From the NCBI GenBank assembly GCA_015680685.1, contig MNCI01006902.1:64001-92691 (forward strand): DNA of 28,691 bases, given 5' to 3'. The position numbers were made by a program, and so were the translations under genes. Each line of letters starts with the position of its first letter. Within the stretch, counting starts at the first letter, position 1. Of this stretch, positions 19,140 to 28,691 are shown one piece after another. The notes below the pieces were generated by a model. The model worked only from the letters and a program-made list of their open reading frames with translations. It was not told the DNA's origin and made no database searches. This stretch comes from Gnetum montanum (taxonomy: Eukaryota > Streptophyta > Gnetopsida > Gnetales > Gnetaceae).

Positions 19140-20440
19140 AGCCGAAGAAATTTCACTTTTCATGAGGGTCTAATGGAAAAAATTAATTATTTAGGATGTT
19201 TAGAAGGTTTTAAGGTTCCTTAGAGGGTTTAGATGATGGATATGTACTCATTGTGGCAAAACCTTATCATTGGTAGTTTAGAAAGTAGGAATCTCAGGCT
19301 ACAAAAGTGCATAAGATGGATAAAAATGGTAATGGGTTCATGTTTTTAGAACGGATAGTTTGAGATGATATGGGAAGTGTTTATTGATGTTTTGTGATGT
19401 TGGAAGGTTCAAGATGATGTGGAATTACTTAGTAGGTATAAGATACAATAGTTATATAAGTGGATCCTCTCCAAAGTAGGCTCCAACCCTTAGTGCCTTT
19501 ATATAACCATGACTAAAAGTTTCTGTAGGCACTTAAGGAGTTGAATGTAATGCATACCTATTTAACAAAACACACATGTTAGTACCACCAAATTGAGGAA
19601 AATAACTCTATGTTACACAAAACCACAAGTTATGACTATTCAAACAATGAGATGAGATGGACTTAGAAGGGGTTGTAGAAATCAGGACGTGACATATCTT
19701 ACCTTGGGCATAGTGAATTCTTTCATTTTATTAGCAGTTAAAGTAATCACTAGCATTTTTCTCCAAGATTCAAACTAAGTCCAAATCACATTCCAGTGAC
19801 ATCGCATCGTGTCATCTCTTGGAAGTACAATTGTAAGACTATCAATGTTGCAAGGAGTATTATCACTTGACGTATTGTACAAGGGAGGAGTTTTATTCAT
19901 GGAACTTTGTTTTATTTTTTGATTTCTAAGAAGTTGCCTACCTTCAAGCATGGGTAACATGTCTTTCTAGTGAAACTCCCATAAATTTATTATGTGCTCT
20001 TTTATTTTATTTATGTCAACCTTTTCAAGTAGCACTTATTTTACTCTTACTCACATTTTTTGTTAGATCTACAAGGATATAATACAATCTTAGCAACATG
20101 ATAGAACTCACAATAGTAATCCAAAAGAATCCACAAATCTCCATGATGTAACATACTTTTCATTCCCACTTGGTTCTTCACTTTTCTGTCCAAGCATCAT
20201 GATCATAAGTTTATTCTTAGTTGTATGATGGAAAAGAATATCATTATGGCCATGGTAAGAATCTTTTATTAACATAATGGATGGATGGATGATGTGGGCT
20301 CATTATTCAAATAATCAGTTCCTTATGACTTGATAACATAGAGAAATCTTCACTTATTGGACTACATCTTGCCTTTATTTGTAATATGTCTTATTAGTAA
20401 TCAAAATTATTTACAAAGGGTTTGAGAACAAAGTATAAAA
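19140..20440 (-). other. 3' non-coding region of element 2
   Basis: It shares short blocks with element 1 (GCATGGGTAACATGTCTTTC at about 19946) and with element 4 (a CACATCATCCATCCATCC-like block near 20290). The short minus-strand frame at 19775-19960 has no recognisable motif. I see no gene. Confidence 0.5.
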
Positions 20441-20645
20441 GAAAGAAAAAAGATAGTAATAATTTTGAAAAAGTATAAAGAATGAGAAATGTTAAAAGAA
20501 TTAAAAATGTTAAAGAATCAGAAGATATCAAAGAATATAAAAAATTTAAGAAATGAAAAGTATCAAAGAATGAGAAAAGATTAAAAGAATAGGAAAAATT
20601 GTATCAAGAAATAGGAAAAATAAAAAGAATTGTAAAACGAAAAAT
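20440..20645. repeat. A-rich degenerate tandem repeat
   Basis: About 200 bp built from loose units around AAAGAAT(N)AGAAAA with TGTTAAAGAAT and TATCAAAGAAT variants. The equivalent places in element 1 (about 6590-6700) and element 4 (about 26040-26170, opposite strand) are also runs of A/G-rich or T/C-rich DNA just after the coding end. The tract is longer here. Confidence 0.65.
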
Positions 20646-20654
20646 GGCAAAACA

Positions 20655-21110
20655 CCTATTAATTCTGAAATCAAAGTAAAGTATCCCGCCCACAACTAAA
20701 CTCACGAGTGAGTGTTCGGAAAATGCTCCCTAGATCTCCTGGATCATACACTCTAGATGGTTCACTTACCATCTTTATTGATTTGACTTTCCTGTTATTA
20801 TCCCATGTGATCTTGATGGTAGTTGAATTTTGATCATCTAAATCCTGTTTTCTTTCCCTTTTGATCTATGATTATGATTTATTAATTTTGTTTTTAAGTC
20901 CTTAGGATGGGAATTAATAAATGACTCAGATTGTTCCATGCATTATTTGGATAATTTTTGGTTCCTAGTTAGTGGCGATAAGGTGTATTTTGGTTTTGTG
21001 GCACTTGGGATCTCTTATATGCATACTTGTTCTTCACATTTGTTGTGGACTAGTGTGATGACTATGTCAACATTCTGGAATGTCAGTCCATGATTGAACC
21101 CTTTTCTTTT
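20655..21110 (-). pseudogene. Short coding tail of element 2 in place of RT/integrase
   Basis: Downstream of protease the minus strand reads KGFNHGLTFQNVDIV, HNKCEEQVCI and later SRVYDPGDLGSIFRTLTREF. Element 4 (plus strand, about 25470-26025) has the parallel series GYSYGLKVQSSN, HSKLKDQVCV and MVYNQGNMQSIFQMLAHEF. No RT, RNase H or integrase motif lies between protease and this end. Two copies with the same layout suggest an inherited non-autonomous structure. Several stops interrupt the frame. Confidence 0.55.
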
Positions 21111-21477
21111 AGCAATAATAGATGGAATCTATTGCATATGTATGGCTCTATGCTTATCCTCCTTCAAGATTTCCATAGATAGATCCCTCATACTTATCTT
21201 AGCATTAATTGTGCTAAGCCATGCTCTCCCCATAATTATTGAAAATTCCTTATCAGCATCTTTCACATCGATTACCAGAAAGTCTATTGGATAAGACTAC
21301 CCATTGACAGTGGTCACTACATCATTTATCTATCCCAAAGGAATGGCAACAAATTCATCTGCAAGCTCCAACTTGATGTTGCACCCTTTCAATGGTGGTA
21401 GGTTCCATGCTTAATATGTTTTGTAAGAGATTAAATTTACCTCAGAACCTGAGTCTAGTAGAGCTTTGCATGGCAGG
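21111..21477 (-). pseudogene. Protease of element 2, cut by element 3
   Basis: The minus strand reads ALLDSGSEVNLIS, then a stop, AWNLPPLKGCNIKLELADEF, IPLG, INDVVTTV, IDFLVIDV and FSIIMGRAWLSTINA. These are the same domains as in element 1, here with an intact-looking D-S-G. The coding sequence breaks off at 21477, where the TGATGAG of element 3's LTR starts, so upstream sequence is displaced. TAG and TAA stops occur. Confidence 0.78.
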
Positions 21478-22328
21478 TGATGAGTGGCAAGATACCCCTA
21501 CGCCCAACCATATGAATCACAGGCATTTACGTGTGATTCAGTCGAACTCTGTAGACCTTAAGTTCCTAAGTATACTAGTTCAATGAAGTGAAATCTAATT
21601 AGGATGATCATTGTCTTCTCAGTTCCACTTGTAAGGTACAAGTATATGGTTAAGTGCAACTAAGGTATATGATTTTTATCATTTTATATTTTATAATCTT
21701 AATCACCTAGATCAAGAATAAAAGGTATAGGAATTTAATATCTAATTAATCTAATGCCTAGCTAGCTTAACACAAGTACCCATTCCTACTCTTTGGACAC
21801 ATCCTAAATGCATATAGCACTACTAGGTTACTAAACGTTAAGCATTTCTGTGTTACCAAGCGTTACACGTATGCTCGAGTTGGTCATGCTTGTGTTCATT
21901 AACAAATGAAAATTAATTACTTAATTAAAGTGCATTAAAGTAAAGTGCATGAATATTAAATGCATTAAAGGAAACATTAATCTATTCTCAGTGTTGCAAA
22001 GATTATCAAAAGGGTTCATCTTTATTTCTGTCACACTGCTATGCTTAGGTACATCAGTGCTTGAACAAAGATTTGTACACACTCATACTCTTGCTACGGG
22101 CACTCAAAAATATTCTAACTCTGGAATGGCTAAATTGTAAGAACTTCATTACTCTATGCAAAAACTAATTATGAAATTGTATGCCCAAGTGCTATATTAA
22201 TAGGTCAGCATATATCTTGTGATATCGAATATTCAACATCCCATCTTGGGGCCTAATATTGGGTATCCAATATCGAGGCTCCAATATCACATATCCAATA
22301 TCGAAGAACATCAAAACATGATTCATCA
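21478..22328 (-). repeat. 3' LTR of element 3
   Basis: It starts TGATGAGTGGCAAG and ends ACATGATTCATCA (851 bp). Its left flank is element 2 protease and its right flank is the PPT, so it is the 3' LTR of a minus-strand element inserted in element 2. U3 (about 22215-22320) repeats GATATCGAATATTC and TCCAATATCGA motifs, and the TATA region at about 22193-22202 is TATTAATA on the minus strand. Plus-strand frames inside it are chance. Confidence 0.85.
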
Positions 22329-22340
22329 TACCCCCACAGC
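22329..22340 (-). other. Polypurine tract of element 3
   Basis: The minus strand reads AGCTGTGGGGGTA up to the LTR start, close to the PPTs of elements 1 and 2. Confidence 0.7.
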
Positions 22341-23090
22341 TAAATGAAAACCCGTCCTTGAGTGAACAAGAGGAGGGACAAGTTCCTTATAAAATATTAG
22401 GTAGGTATCAAATTATTGACTAACATACAGACTAACTCAAATGGAACAAACAAACTCTAAGTACCCAAGTGTACTGATTACAATCTTTTACAAAATTGGA
22501 TGTTCACAATAAGAGAAGTGAACACCCTCGACAAAACTAACATCCAACTTCTCTGATAGCGAAAGAACAAGGGAGAAGATCCAATGATCATGAATAGTCC
22601 TCATCACATAGTGCTACTACTTATCCTTTGATGAAGACAGTCTCATTTCCAATCTGTGCTTCCCACTACAATCACAACAAAATCACAAATTAGTGTGCAA
22701 TGTGTAACGTAGAGCTTTTAAGTACCTTATCTCATAGGTTGTTACACTTGGCTAGGTTGTGATTATTGTGGATTGATTCCTCTAATAGTGTTAGCAGGAA
22801 GGTTGAAAAAAGGTAAAATGGATAGGTGGTCCATTAAATTCTGAAAAGTTCAAACGTGATGAAATGCTTGAAGAGGGTTTGAGAATTCACAATAAATAAA
22901 AAGAGGATTTCTCTAAAAAACATTGTGAATATGCACAATTGGATGTCATTGATAAGGCACGCAAAAGAAGTTGATTGTGAGAATGTCTAAGGATAAAGAA
23001 CACTAGATAAGGCTATCGTTATACATAGGGCCTATCATCCATCACATGAGGCTATCATTAGAAAAGCAGAGGCATTGAATCTAGTAGCAA
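22341..23090 (-). mobile_element. Sub-PPT part of element 3; junction with element 4 not resolved
   Basis: The first part parallels element 1 next to its PPT, with AAAATATT and GACTAAC blocks and, near 22720-22770, GTACCTTATCTCA and TTGGCTAGGTTGTG, matching 5167-5210. From about 23090 a plus-strand gag begins. I cannot find a 5' LTR of element 4 between them, so one of the two elements is truncated here by deletion or rearrangement. Confidence 0.5.
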
Positions 23091-23099
23091 CAACAAACC

Positions 23100-25408
23100 A
23101 GTAGCAGATCTGGCAACAACATCGAATAGTCAAAAAATTAAGTCCTTTATTTGTATAACCCATCTTTTTCTAGAGCAGCAAATTTGGTAGAGGTAGCATT
23201 ATCATATAAAAATATGTCTCCTTCACATAATGCCTATTTTCCATCACATGATGAGAACACTAATAGTAGTAATGATAGAATTTATATTAAAAAGAATTAG
23301 AGTCAACCACTACAAGTAGGAGTCTCATGTGCTCATTCTAACCCTTACTATATTCAAAGACTATGTTCAACTAATGCAGAAACCCTAGAAGGGATGGGAC
23401 AAGTCCTAGAATAAGGAGGGCCTCAAGGCCTAGGACTTCCTCCAAACTTAGAAGAGATAAATCAAGAAACTATAGGAGAGGAGAAGATATAGGAGCCATG
23501 GTAATTCTCTAGTTCACCATCTTCCTCTTCGTCTTCAATGTCTAGTTTTGACGAAGATGAATGTAGGTATAGAAATAGAGATATATGAAGAGATCAAGAT
23601 GAAGATAGAAATAGAAAGCAAAGGTAAGATGAAAGGCATTAAAGTGAACATAGATGAGATCATCATAATAAAATAAATAAAAATAAAGATTATCATGAGG
23701 ATATGTTTAATGATGATGAACCCTTGTTGGCTACTAGAAACGTGATATAGATCACGAAGGCAATTCGAATACCCCACAAGCATCAAAGAGAAAGCTGCAT
23801 CAAATGGCTTAATATGAACAACATTCATAAATTTGAGGGAGCTATAATTCTGATCTACAACATCATTTACAAGCCTTCAATGATGCATGTACCTTGCAGA
23901 ATATTGATAGTAAGTGGCAAGCACTTAAGCTGTTTCCTAGGAAACTAATAAAAGAAGCTAAATGTTTGTATAGATCATTGAAACTAGATTAAATCCACTA
24001 GAGATCCATAATGCTTGAGCTCTTTAATGAAAAATATTGAACCTATGAAAAAGTATCCAATCTAAAAAAAATCCAAGGATAGAAGCAAGAAAACCCTAAA
24101 TCCTTGGATGTAACCTTGGATAGGTACTATTCTCTACTACGTAGATGTCCAAGCCATTGTTTTTCTCAAAACAAGAAACTTCTCATATCATAGATGGGCT
24201 TTGTAACAAAACAAGGGAGACCCTTGGGATCTATGCCCAATGACAATTATCAGAATTGAGAGCCCATCATATAGAAAGGCTAGTTAAATAAGTGGCAAAA
24301 GAAAAAGGAGAGCTATGTAAAAGGGAGAATGTAGATGAATATAACTAGGATCCAATTTTTCACAAAAGACAAGCCCATATTTATGATCAGGAAAAAGAGG
24401 TAGCTCTTAATGAGTTAATTTCTCATAAAATATTGCCAATACAAAATTTTATTACTAAGATTGAAGCAAGGGTGGATAAGATATGGGAATTGATGGAAGA
24501 AAGAGTTACAACCAACTTGAAATTCATAGAAGAAAAGGTAAAGCAAGTAGGATACATTAATCAAGACAAGAAGAAAAAAAGAAAAAGGAAACAAGGACAC
24601 TTATCAGCAAAAAGAAAAAATAGTTGTAGTAGAAGAGGTTGTAGACTCAGATACAAAGGAGGTTGATGAATGTAACATTTTTCAATATGAACATCCAAAT
24701 GGCTACTATCTATTTATGTTACATCTACAAGAGTCTGGGGTTTTAACTTTGAATCTTAAGTTCATAGAAAAGCAAATGCCTAGGAGATTACCTTGCAAAC
24801 AAGGTAATTATAAATAGTCATACAACCAATAGTACTATATTTGTGGGACTTCTTATCAACCTCAAGACTACTATTAACCACAATGGGAAAACCCACAGTC
24901 ATGGGGGTTGCCATCAACAAACCAATAATACCCTTATTTCTAGTTGGACTCTAATGGATACTATGTTCAACAACCTGTTTCTCCAAGTGGTTCTACTTCC
25001 CATGTGTCAAATTACTCCTACTACTCTCCTAAATACCATCAACCTGAAACATCTCCTATGGCATCACCATCTCGTACCTCTCATCCTCCATCACATCCTC
25101 AATACTCTCATACTTTCCTGCAACATATGTCACCACCAACAATGCAAGAAGGATTGGCACGAGAACCTCAACAAAAGAATGCAACTTATGTCGTGAATGT
25201 ACAAGTGAATGATAATGTTAGTAGATCTCAGCAAAAGTCTCGAAAACATCCTTTCTTTAGGATAGTTTTCATACATTTGAATAAAACTAGTAGACCTACT
25301 AGCTCATCAAAACTAGCACAAGGAAAATCTAGTGCATACCCCTTCATCACAAAAATAGTGTCCTCTAATCCTATGCAAAAACCAACAACCATTACCACTC
25401 CAACATAA
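23100..25408 (+). pseudogene. Gag of element 4
   Basis: Decayed plus-strand frames read SYKNMSPSHNAYFPSHD, GGPQGLGLPPNLEEINQET and FSSSPSSSSSMSSFDEDE in an N-terminal Ser/charged region. The capsid core follows as NDDEPLLATRNVI, ITKAIRIPHKHQ, LNMNNIHKFEGA, KLFPRKLIKEAKC, RYYSLLRRCPSHCFS and LPIQNFITKIEARVDKIWEL. The knuckle region reads CNIFQYEHPNG, so two of the Cys seen in element 1 are lost. A Pro/Ser/Gln-rich part (24843-25408) ends EPQQKNATYVVN..RKHPFFR. The order matches element 1's gag on the opposite strand, which supports both calls. The N-terminus looks longer than in element 1. Frameshifts (around 23840 and 24600) and stops break it. Confidence 0.78.
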
Positions 25409-26030
25409 AACATAAAAGATGAACCTATCATTGTAGAAAGACAAAAAATTCTATCCATCACGAATAATGATAAAGGATACAGTTATGGGTTGAAAGTTCA
25501 AAGTAGTAACATGATACCTATACCAACCCACAGCAAACTTAAGGATCAAGTATGTGTGCCAAATTAAGTTTACACAGTATCCACTAAATCAAAAGACACC
25601 TAGTGGCTTAAGAATCAGAATACCAAACCATTCAAAAGATGCATGGAAACAACTAATTCACTTATTAGTTCTAGTCCTAGGAAAGTGAACCATACAAAGA
25701 ACTTTGAGAGGAACATATTACGCTTTGACTATACACCAAAAGAAGATGTTAAATAAGGAGACATAAGAAATAAAATAGAAAATAAACAAGGAAACATGTA
25801 TGGATCCCTTAAAAAGAAAACACATTTTAGTCCAACTAAAGATATGTCTCTAAATGATTGAAATGTGATTATCATCAATGTTAAATGTGCTACCAAGCAA
25901 AAAATTAAATCATTAAAGATGATAAATGGAAAACTTATGGTGTATAACCAAGGGAATATGCAATCTATTTTCCAAATGCTCGCCCATGAGTTTAATCATG
26001 AAGAAGATGTTGCATCTTGAATTAAGGACT
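25409..26030 (+). pseudogene. Short coding tail of element 4
   Basis: Past a stop at 25408 the frame continues through KDEPIIVERQKILS, GYSYGLKVQSSN, HSKLKDQVCVPN, RFDYTPKEDVK and MVYNQGNMQSIFQMLAHEF to stops at about 26018-26032. It parallels the tail of element 2 but here follows gag directly, with no protease domain that I can see. No known enzyme motif appears. The end (..SIFQ..AHEF) may correspond to DNLAHYFK.. near the end of the pol remnant in element 1. Confidence 0.5.
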
Positions 26031-26034
26031 AATA

Positions 26035-27600
26035 AGTACATTTTCACTTTTTTGTTTTACAATTTTTTATCATTTTCCTATTTCTTCAAGAATTTTCAAA
26101 TTCTTCATATGTTTTCTATTTCTTGTTATTTTTCTTTTCTTTATAATGTTTTCTTTTCTTAAGTCATTTTCTTTATGTTTTATGAATGTCTACTATGTTT
26201 TTGTTAATAATATTGCCAATCATGACATAGAAGTCAATGCTATGTATTAGGTCTTTGTCCTATGTTATCAAGATGATTAGGTAAATAATTGTGTAATGTA
26301 ATGAGACCACATCATCCATCCCTTTAGTTTCTCTAAATAAAAGATCTTTATCACAAAAACACTATGGTTCTTCTCACACGAAACTAAAAATTAACTAATA
26401 ATCAGTATGTCTTAAAGAAATGGGAAAAGACCAAGTGGAAATGGAAAAGGGTGTGACCTCAACGGGATTTGTTGGATTCTCTTCTTAACTTTCTTGTTGT
26501 GGCCTATGACTCCTCATAAAATGTATCATCACTCATATTTTCAACCAACAAATGTATCATCACTGTTAATGACATTATGGAAGGAGCTTGCTTTGGAAAG
26601 GATCCACTTGCATAACTTTTGTTGATCTTGGCTTTGAACTAAACCTTACATATTCAAGAACATCATGGACAACTTCTCTGAATTTATGCATGATTTTCTG
26701 ACCAACTTCTCATGAATTTTGAGTTATCTTTAATGCTTTTATATTGAAATTTCCTCTAAATTCAAGATTTCTTAGCCATCTTGTGAACTAGACCTTTGGT
26801 TTTAATTATTCAAAAACTTGTGAGCTTCCAAAGTTAAGCTCATTTATTGTGGGGGGAAGGGGAGGTGTTTAAGGATGTCATGTTTGAAATTTTTCTAACA
26901 CCACATTTTCAAACATTATGGTAACTAATAGTAAAAATAATCAAAATAACGTAAACAACTTGATGATTTTAGTTACCTTAGAGCCTTGGGGAGCATTATT
27001 ATGAAATCACCTTAAGTCTAAATGCTAAAAGTTTTTTAAATTTTAAGCTAACCAGGGATCTGAAAAGAGTTAATTATTAAGGAAAATTTACCAAAACTAA
27101 TGTTGATCCTTTGGTGATTGCAGGTGATGCTAAAAGGAAAGCCTAAAGTTGAAGGTCTTTTGCAAGGCAAGGAAAAGAGGCTAAAAGAAGGAAAAATGAG
27201 ATGCCCATGGATAAAGAAGTAGCATACACAATGATTAAAGCTCCAACATCACATGTTTGTTGAACCTATGGGACGATGAGAAGAAATTTCAGTCCATTCT
27301 TCAAGAATGTTCTACATAAAAGAGAAGCATCAACATAACAATAAAGGTTAGAAAGTCTACCACCACTAGCAATAACAAGACAATTCATCATCAACAAATC
27401 TTTAATGATGTCTACAATTTTGCAAACTTTGATGTCTGTCCAATTTCTCTTTGTCATTTTGTAATACATCAACTTAAATAAAACTGTGTAATGCAACACT
27501 CCAGTTTTATAATGGTAGCCAATCTAGACTTAGTACCCCATAATTTTTGTAATGAAACTTTGTCCATTTATATATAACTTGAGGATGTGTTTTTACTCAA
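26035..27600 (+). other. 3' non-coding region of element 4
   Basis: It opens with a T-rich tract (26035-26170). Blocks shared with elements 1 and 2 include CATCATCCATCC (26306) and a GGAAAGGATCCACTTGC block (26596-26612, reverse of one in element 2 near 19460). Frames at 25926-26162 (+) and 27266-27499 (-) have no recognisable motif and are probably chance. Confidence 0.5.
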
Positions 27601-27611
27601 TTGTGAGGGTA
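27601..27611 (+). other. Polypurine-like tract of element 4
   Basis: TTGTGAGGGTA lies directly before TGATGA. It matches the G-rich tracts of the minus-strand elements apart from one A interrupting the G run. Confidence 0.6.
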
Positions 27612-28691
27612 TGATGAAATCTGATATGTTACGCAACTTCGTTGATGCATCCCCATCGACAAAGCCTCATTGATGCATTCTCGTTGATGCACCTTAGATG
27701 CATCGACGCATATACGTTAACAAAGAAGCATTGATGCATTAACCGAAAATGCATCTTAAATGTGTTGACCCAAACTCATCAATGCATCCCCATCAACGCA
27801 TCCCATTGACGTAACTAAATGTGTTAACGCATCCCCATTGATGCAATGTGTGAATTTGCCTATAAATATGTGAGCACCCATCAACGTAACTAAATGCATT
27901 AACACATCCTCATCAATGCAATGTGTGCATTTGCCTATAAATATGCGAGCACCCATCGCGTATTTAGCACCATTTGGTCAATAGTTTAGCCGAACTCTTA
28001 CAGTTTTATTTTGTAATCTTAGCAAGTAGTCAGTGAATGCCCGCAATGTGGATTTAAGTGGCATTGTACCTAAACACATTCGAGTGGCATTGTACCTGAA
28101 CACATTTCATGAACATTAATAAGATCAAGATTGATTCCTATTCATTGCAGCACTTTAACTTAGAATAGATTTACTATCAATGCAATTTATTTTCTATGTA
28201 GTTAGTTAACATTTACATTTCCATGCATGTTAATTAATCGATAAAATGAGCGTAACCAATTTCAAGCATAAACATGAATTCTCTTTATAATCCCAGCAAC
28301 ATTATTGCTTGGTTCATCCAGTAGCATACCACTTAATAATCTCAGCAATGGGTATGTGAGTTTAGGATGTGTATGATAAGCTAGGAATAGACACTCATCG
28401 TCCTTAGGATAGTTTAGGATTAATCTTCTTGTTAGTAGTTAGTTTAAATAAATAATTTTCATTATCTTAGATAATTTAGCCTTAGCTGCACAACATCAAT
28501 AATCACATGCCTCACTTTGGACTAAACCATATGTGATAAAGCTACCACTAGTCCAAGTTGCCTTTGGACTAAACCATATGAGGTAAACCATATGTGAAAA
28601 TGTAACACAGGCAACCTCACTTTGGACTAAACCATATGAGGTAAACCTTGAAAAGTCAAAACTGGAAAGACAAGCATAGAAGAAGTCCATT
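27612..28691 (+). repeat. 3' LTR of element 4, truncated by the window end
   Basis: Begins TGATGAAATCTG after the PPT. U3 (27630-27960) is an array of GATGCATCCCCATCAACGCA-like units, of the same kind as in the solo LTR at 12820. The R/U5 part has AATCCCAGCAACATTATTGC, matching 13313-13332. Near the end GGACTAAACCATATG repeats at 28518, 28565 and 28624. The TCATCA end is not reached. Confidence 0.85.
27809..27956 (+). promoter_or_regulatory. Duplicated core promoter, two TATA boxes 75 bp apart
   Basis: A 75-bp unit (27809-27883 and 27884-27956) starts ACGTAACTAAATG, contains GCCTATAAATATG and ends GAGCACCCATC. TATAAATA thus occurs at 27861-27868 and 27936-27943. Transcription could start from either copy. 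The minus-strand frame across this array (27756-27956) is a by-product of the repeats. Confidence 0.75.

Larger units (their letters stand above)
14027..21477 (-). mobile_element. Element 2: 3' part of an Athila-like element with an extra ORF
   Basis: In minus orientation it holds protease (21477 to about 21110), a short tail (to about 20655), a 3' region, an extra ORF (18514-15870), PPT (15621-15632) and 3' LTR (15620 to 14027, split by a solo LTR). Its gag and 5' LTR are not seen, because element 3 is inserted at 21478 inside the protease; they may lie to the right of the window. No RT, RNase H or integrase core is present between protease and the 3' region. Confidence 0.75.
23090..28691 (+). 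mobile_element. Element 4: plus-strand Athila-like element, pol-less, partial
   Basis: Plus-strand gag (about 23100-25408) leads to a short tail (to about 26030), a pyrimidine-rich tract, a 3' region of about 1.5 kb, a PPT-like GTGAGGGTA and an LTR from 27612 that runs off the window. Neither RT nor integrase is seen, nor a clear protease. Its 5' LTR is not found. Confidence 0.7.

Noticed and set aside
27756-27956. 66-codon minus-strand ORF with repeated peptide units
   Set aside because: It is a by-product of the U3 tandem array and contains the antisense of two TATA boxes.
27640-27960. GATGCATC array as a CRISPR-like or satellite array
   Set aside because: Units are irregular, lack unique spacers, and are confined to the U3 of an LTR.

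Overview
This window looks like intergenic DNA from a large plant genome. There is one plant-type small secreted-peptide gene on the left, and most of the rest is nested, decayed Ty3/Gypsy LTR retrotransposons. The evidence for a plant is an arabinogalactan-peptide-like reading frame and a primer binding site matching plant tRNA-Asp, as in the Athila lineage. The many nested solo LTRs and old, transition-rich decay fit a large seed-plant genome, perhaps a gymnosperm, but I cannot name the species. All retroelement coding regions here are broken, and none could be active by itself.

Layout. 1-3800: AT-rich DNA with microsatellites, a perfect 65-bp tandem duplication, and a minus-strand arabinogalactan-peptide-like locus at about 1970-2240 with a TATA box at 2373-2380. 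3804-11513: element 1 on the minus strand, the most complete copy. Its order is 5' LTR (10726-11513), PBS (10707-10724), gag, protease, linker, RT fused to the integrase C-terminus, a non-coding 3' region, PPT, and 3' LTR (3804-4721). A small contig inside it (7254-7664) is inverted by misassembly. 12820-13726: a plus-oriented solo LTR with perfect target-site duplications (TSDs). 14027-21477: element 2 on the minus strand, with only its 3' part present (protease, short tail, an extra ORF, PPT and 3' LTR). Its LTR is itself split by another solo LTR (14375-15110, TSD CTAGG). 21478 to about 23000: the 3' LTR and 3' flank of element 3, inserted in element 2's protease. About 23000 to the end: element 4 on the plus strand, with gag, a pol-less tail, a 3' region, PPT and a 3' LTR (27612 onward) cut by the window edge.

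How the parts relate. All LTRs share 5'-TGATGA...TCATCA-3' ends, a TATA box and a related R/U5 region. Their U3 parts carry at least four different tandem-repeat arrays. Elements 2 and 4 share a similar short coding tail where RT and integrase would be, so they look like a non-autonomous lineage that would depend on proteins from a relative such as an intact version of element 1. Element 2 also carries a roughly 2.6-kb extra ORF of unknown function, preceded by a promoter-like array resembling the U3 array of its own LTR.

I see no tRNA or rRNA genes, no CRISPR array and no bacterial-type operons. Homologies named here come from reading motifs by eye; no searches were run.
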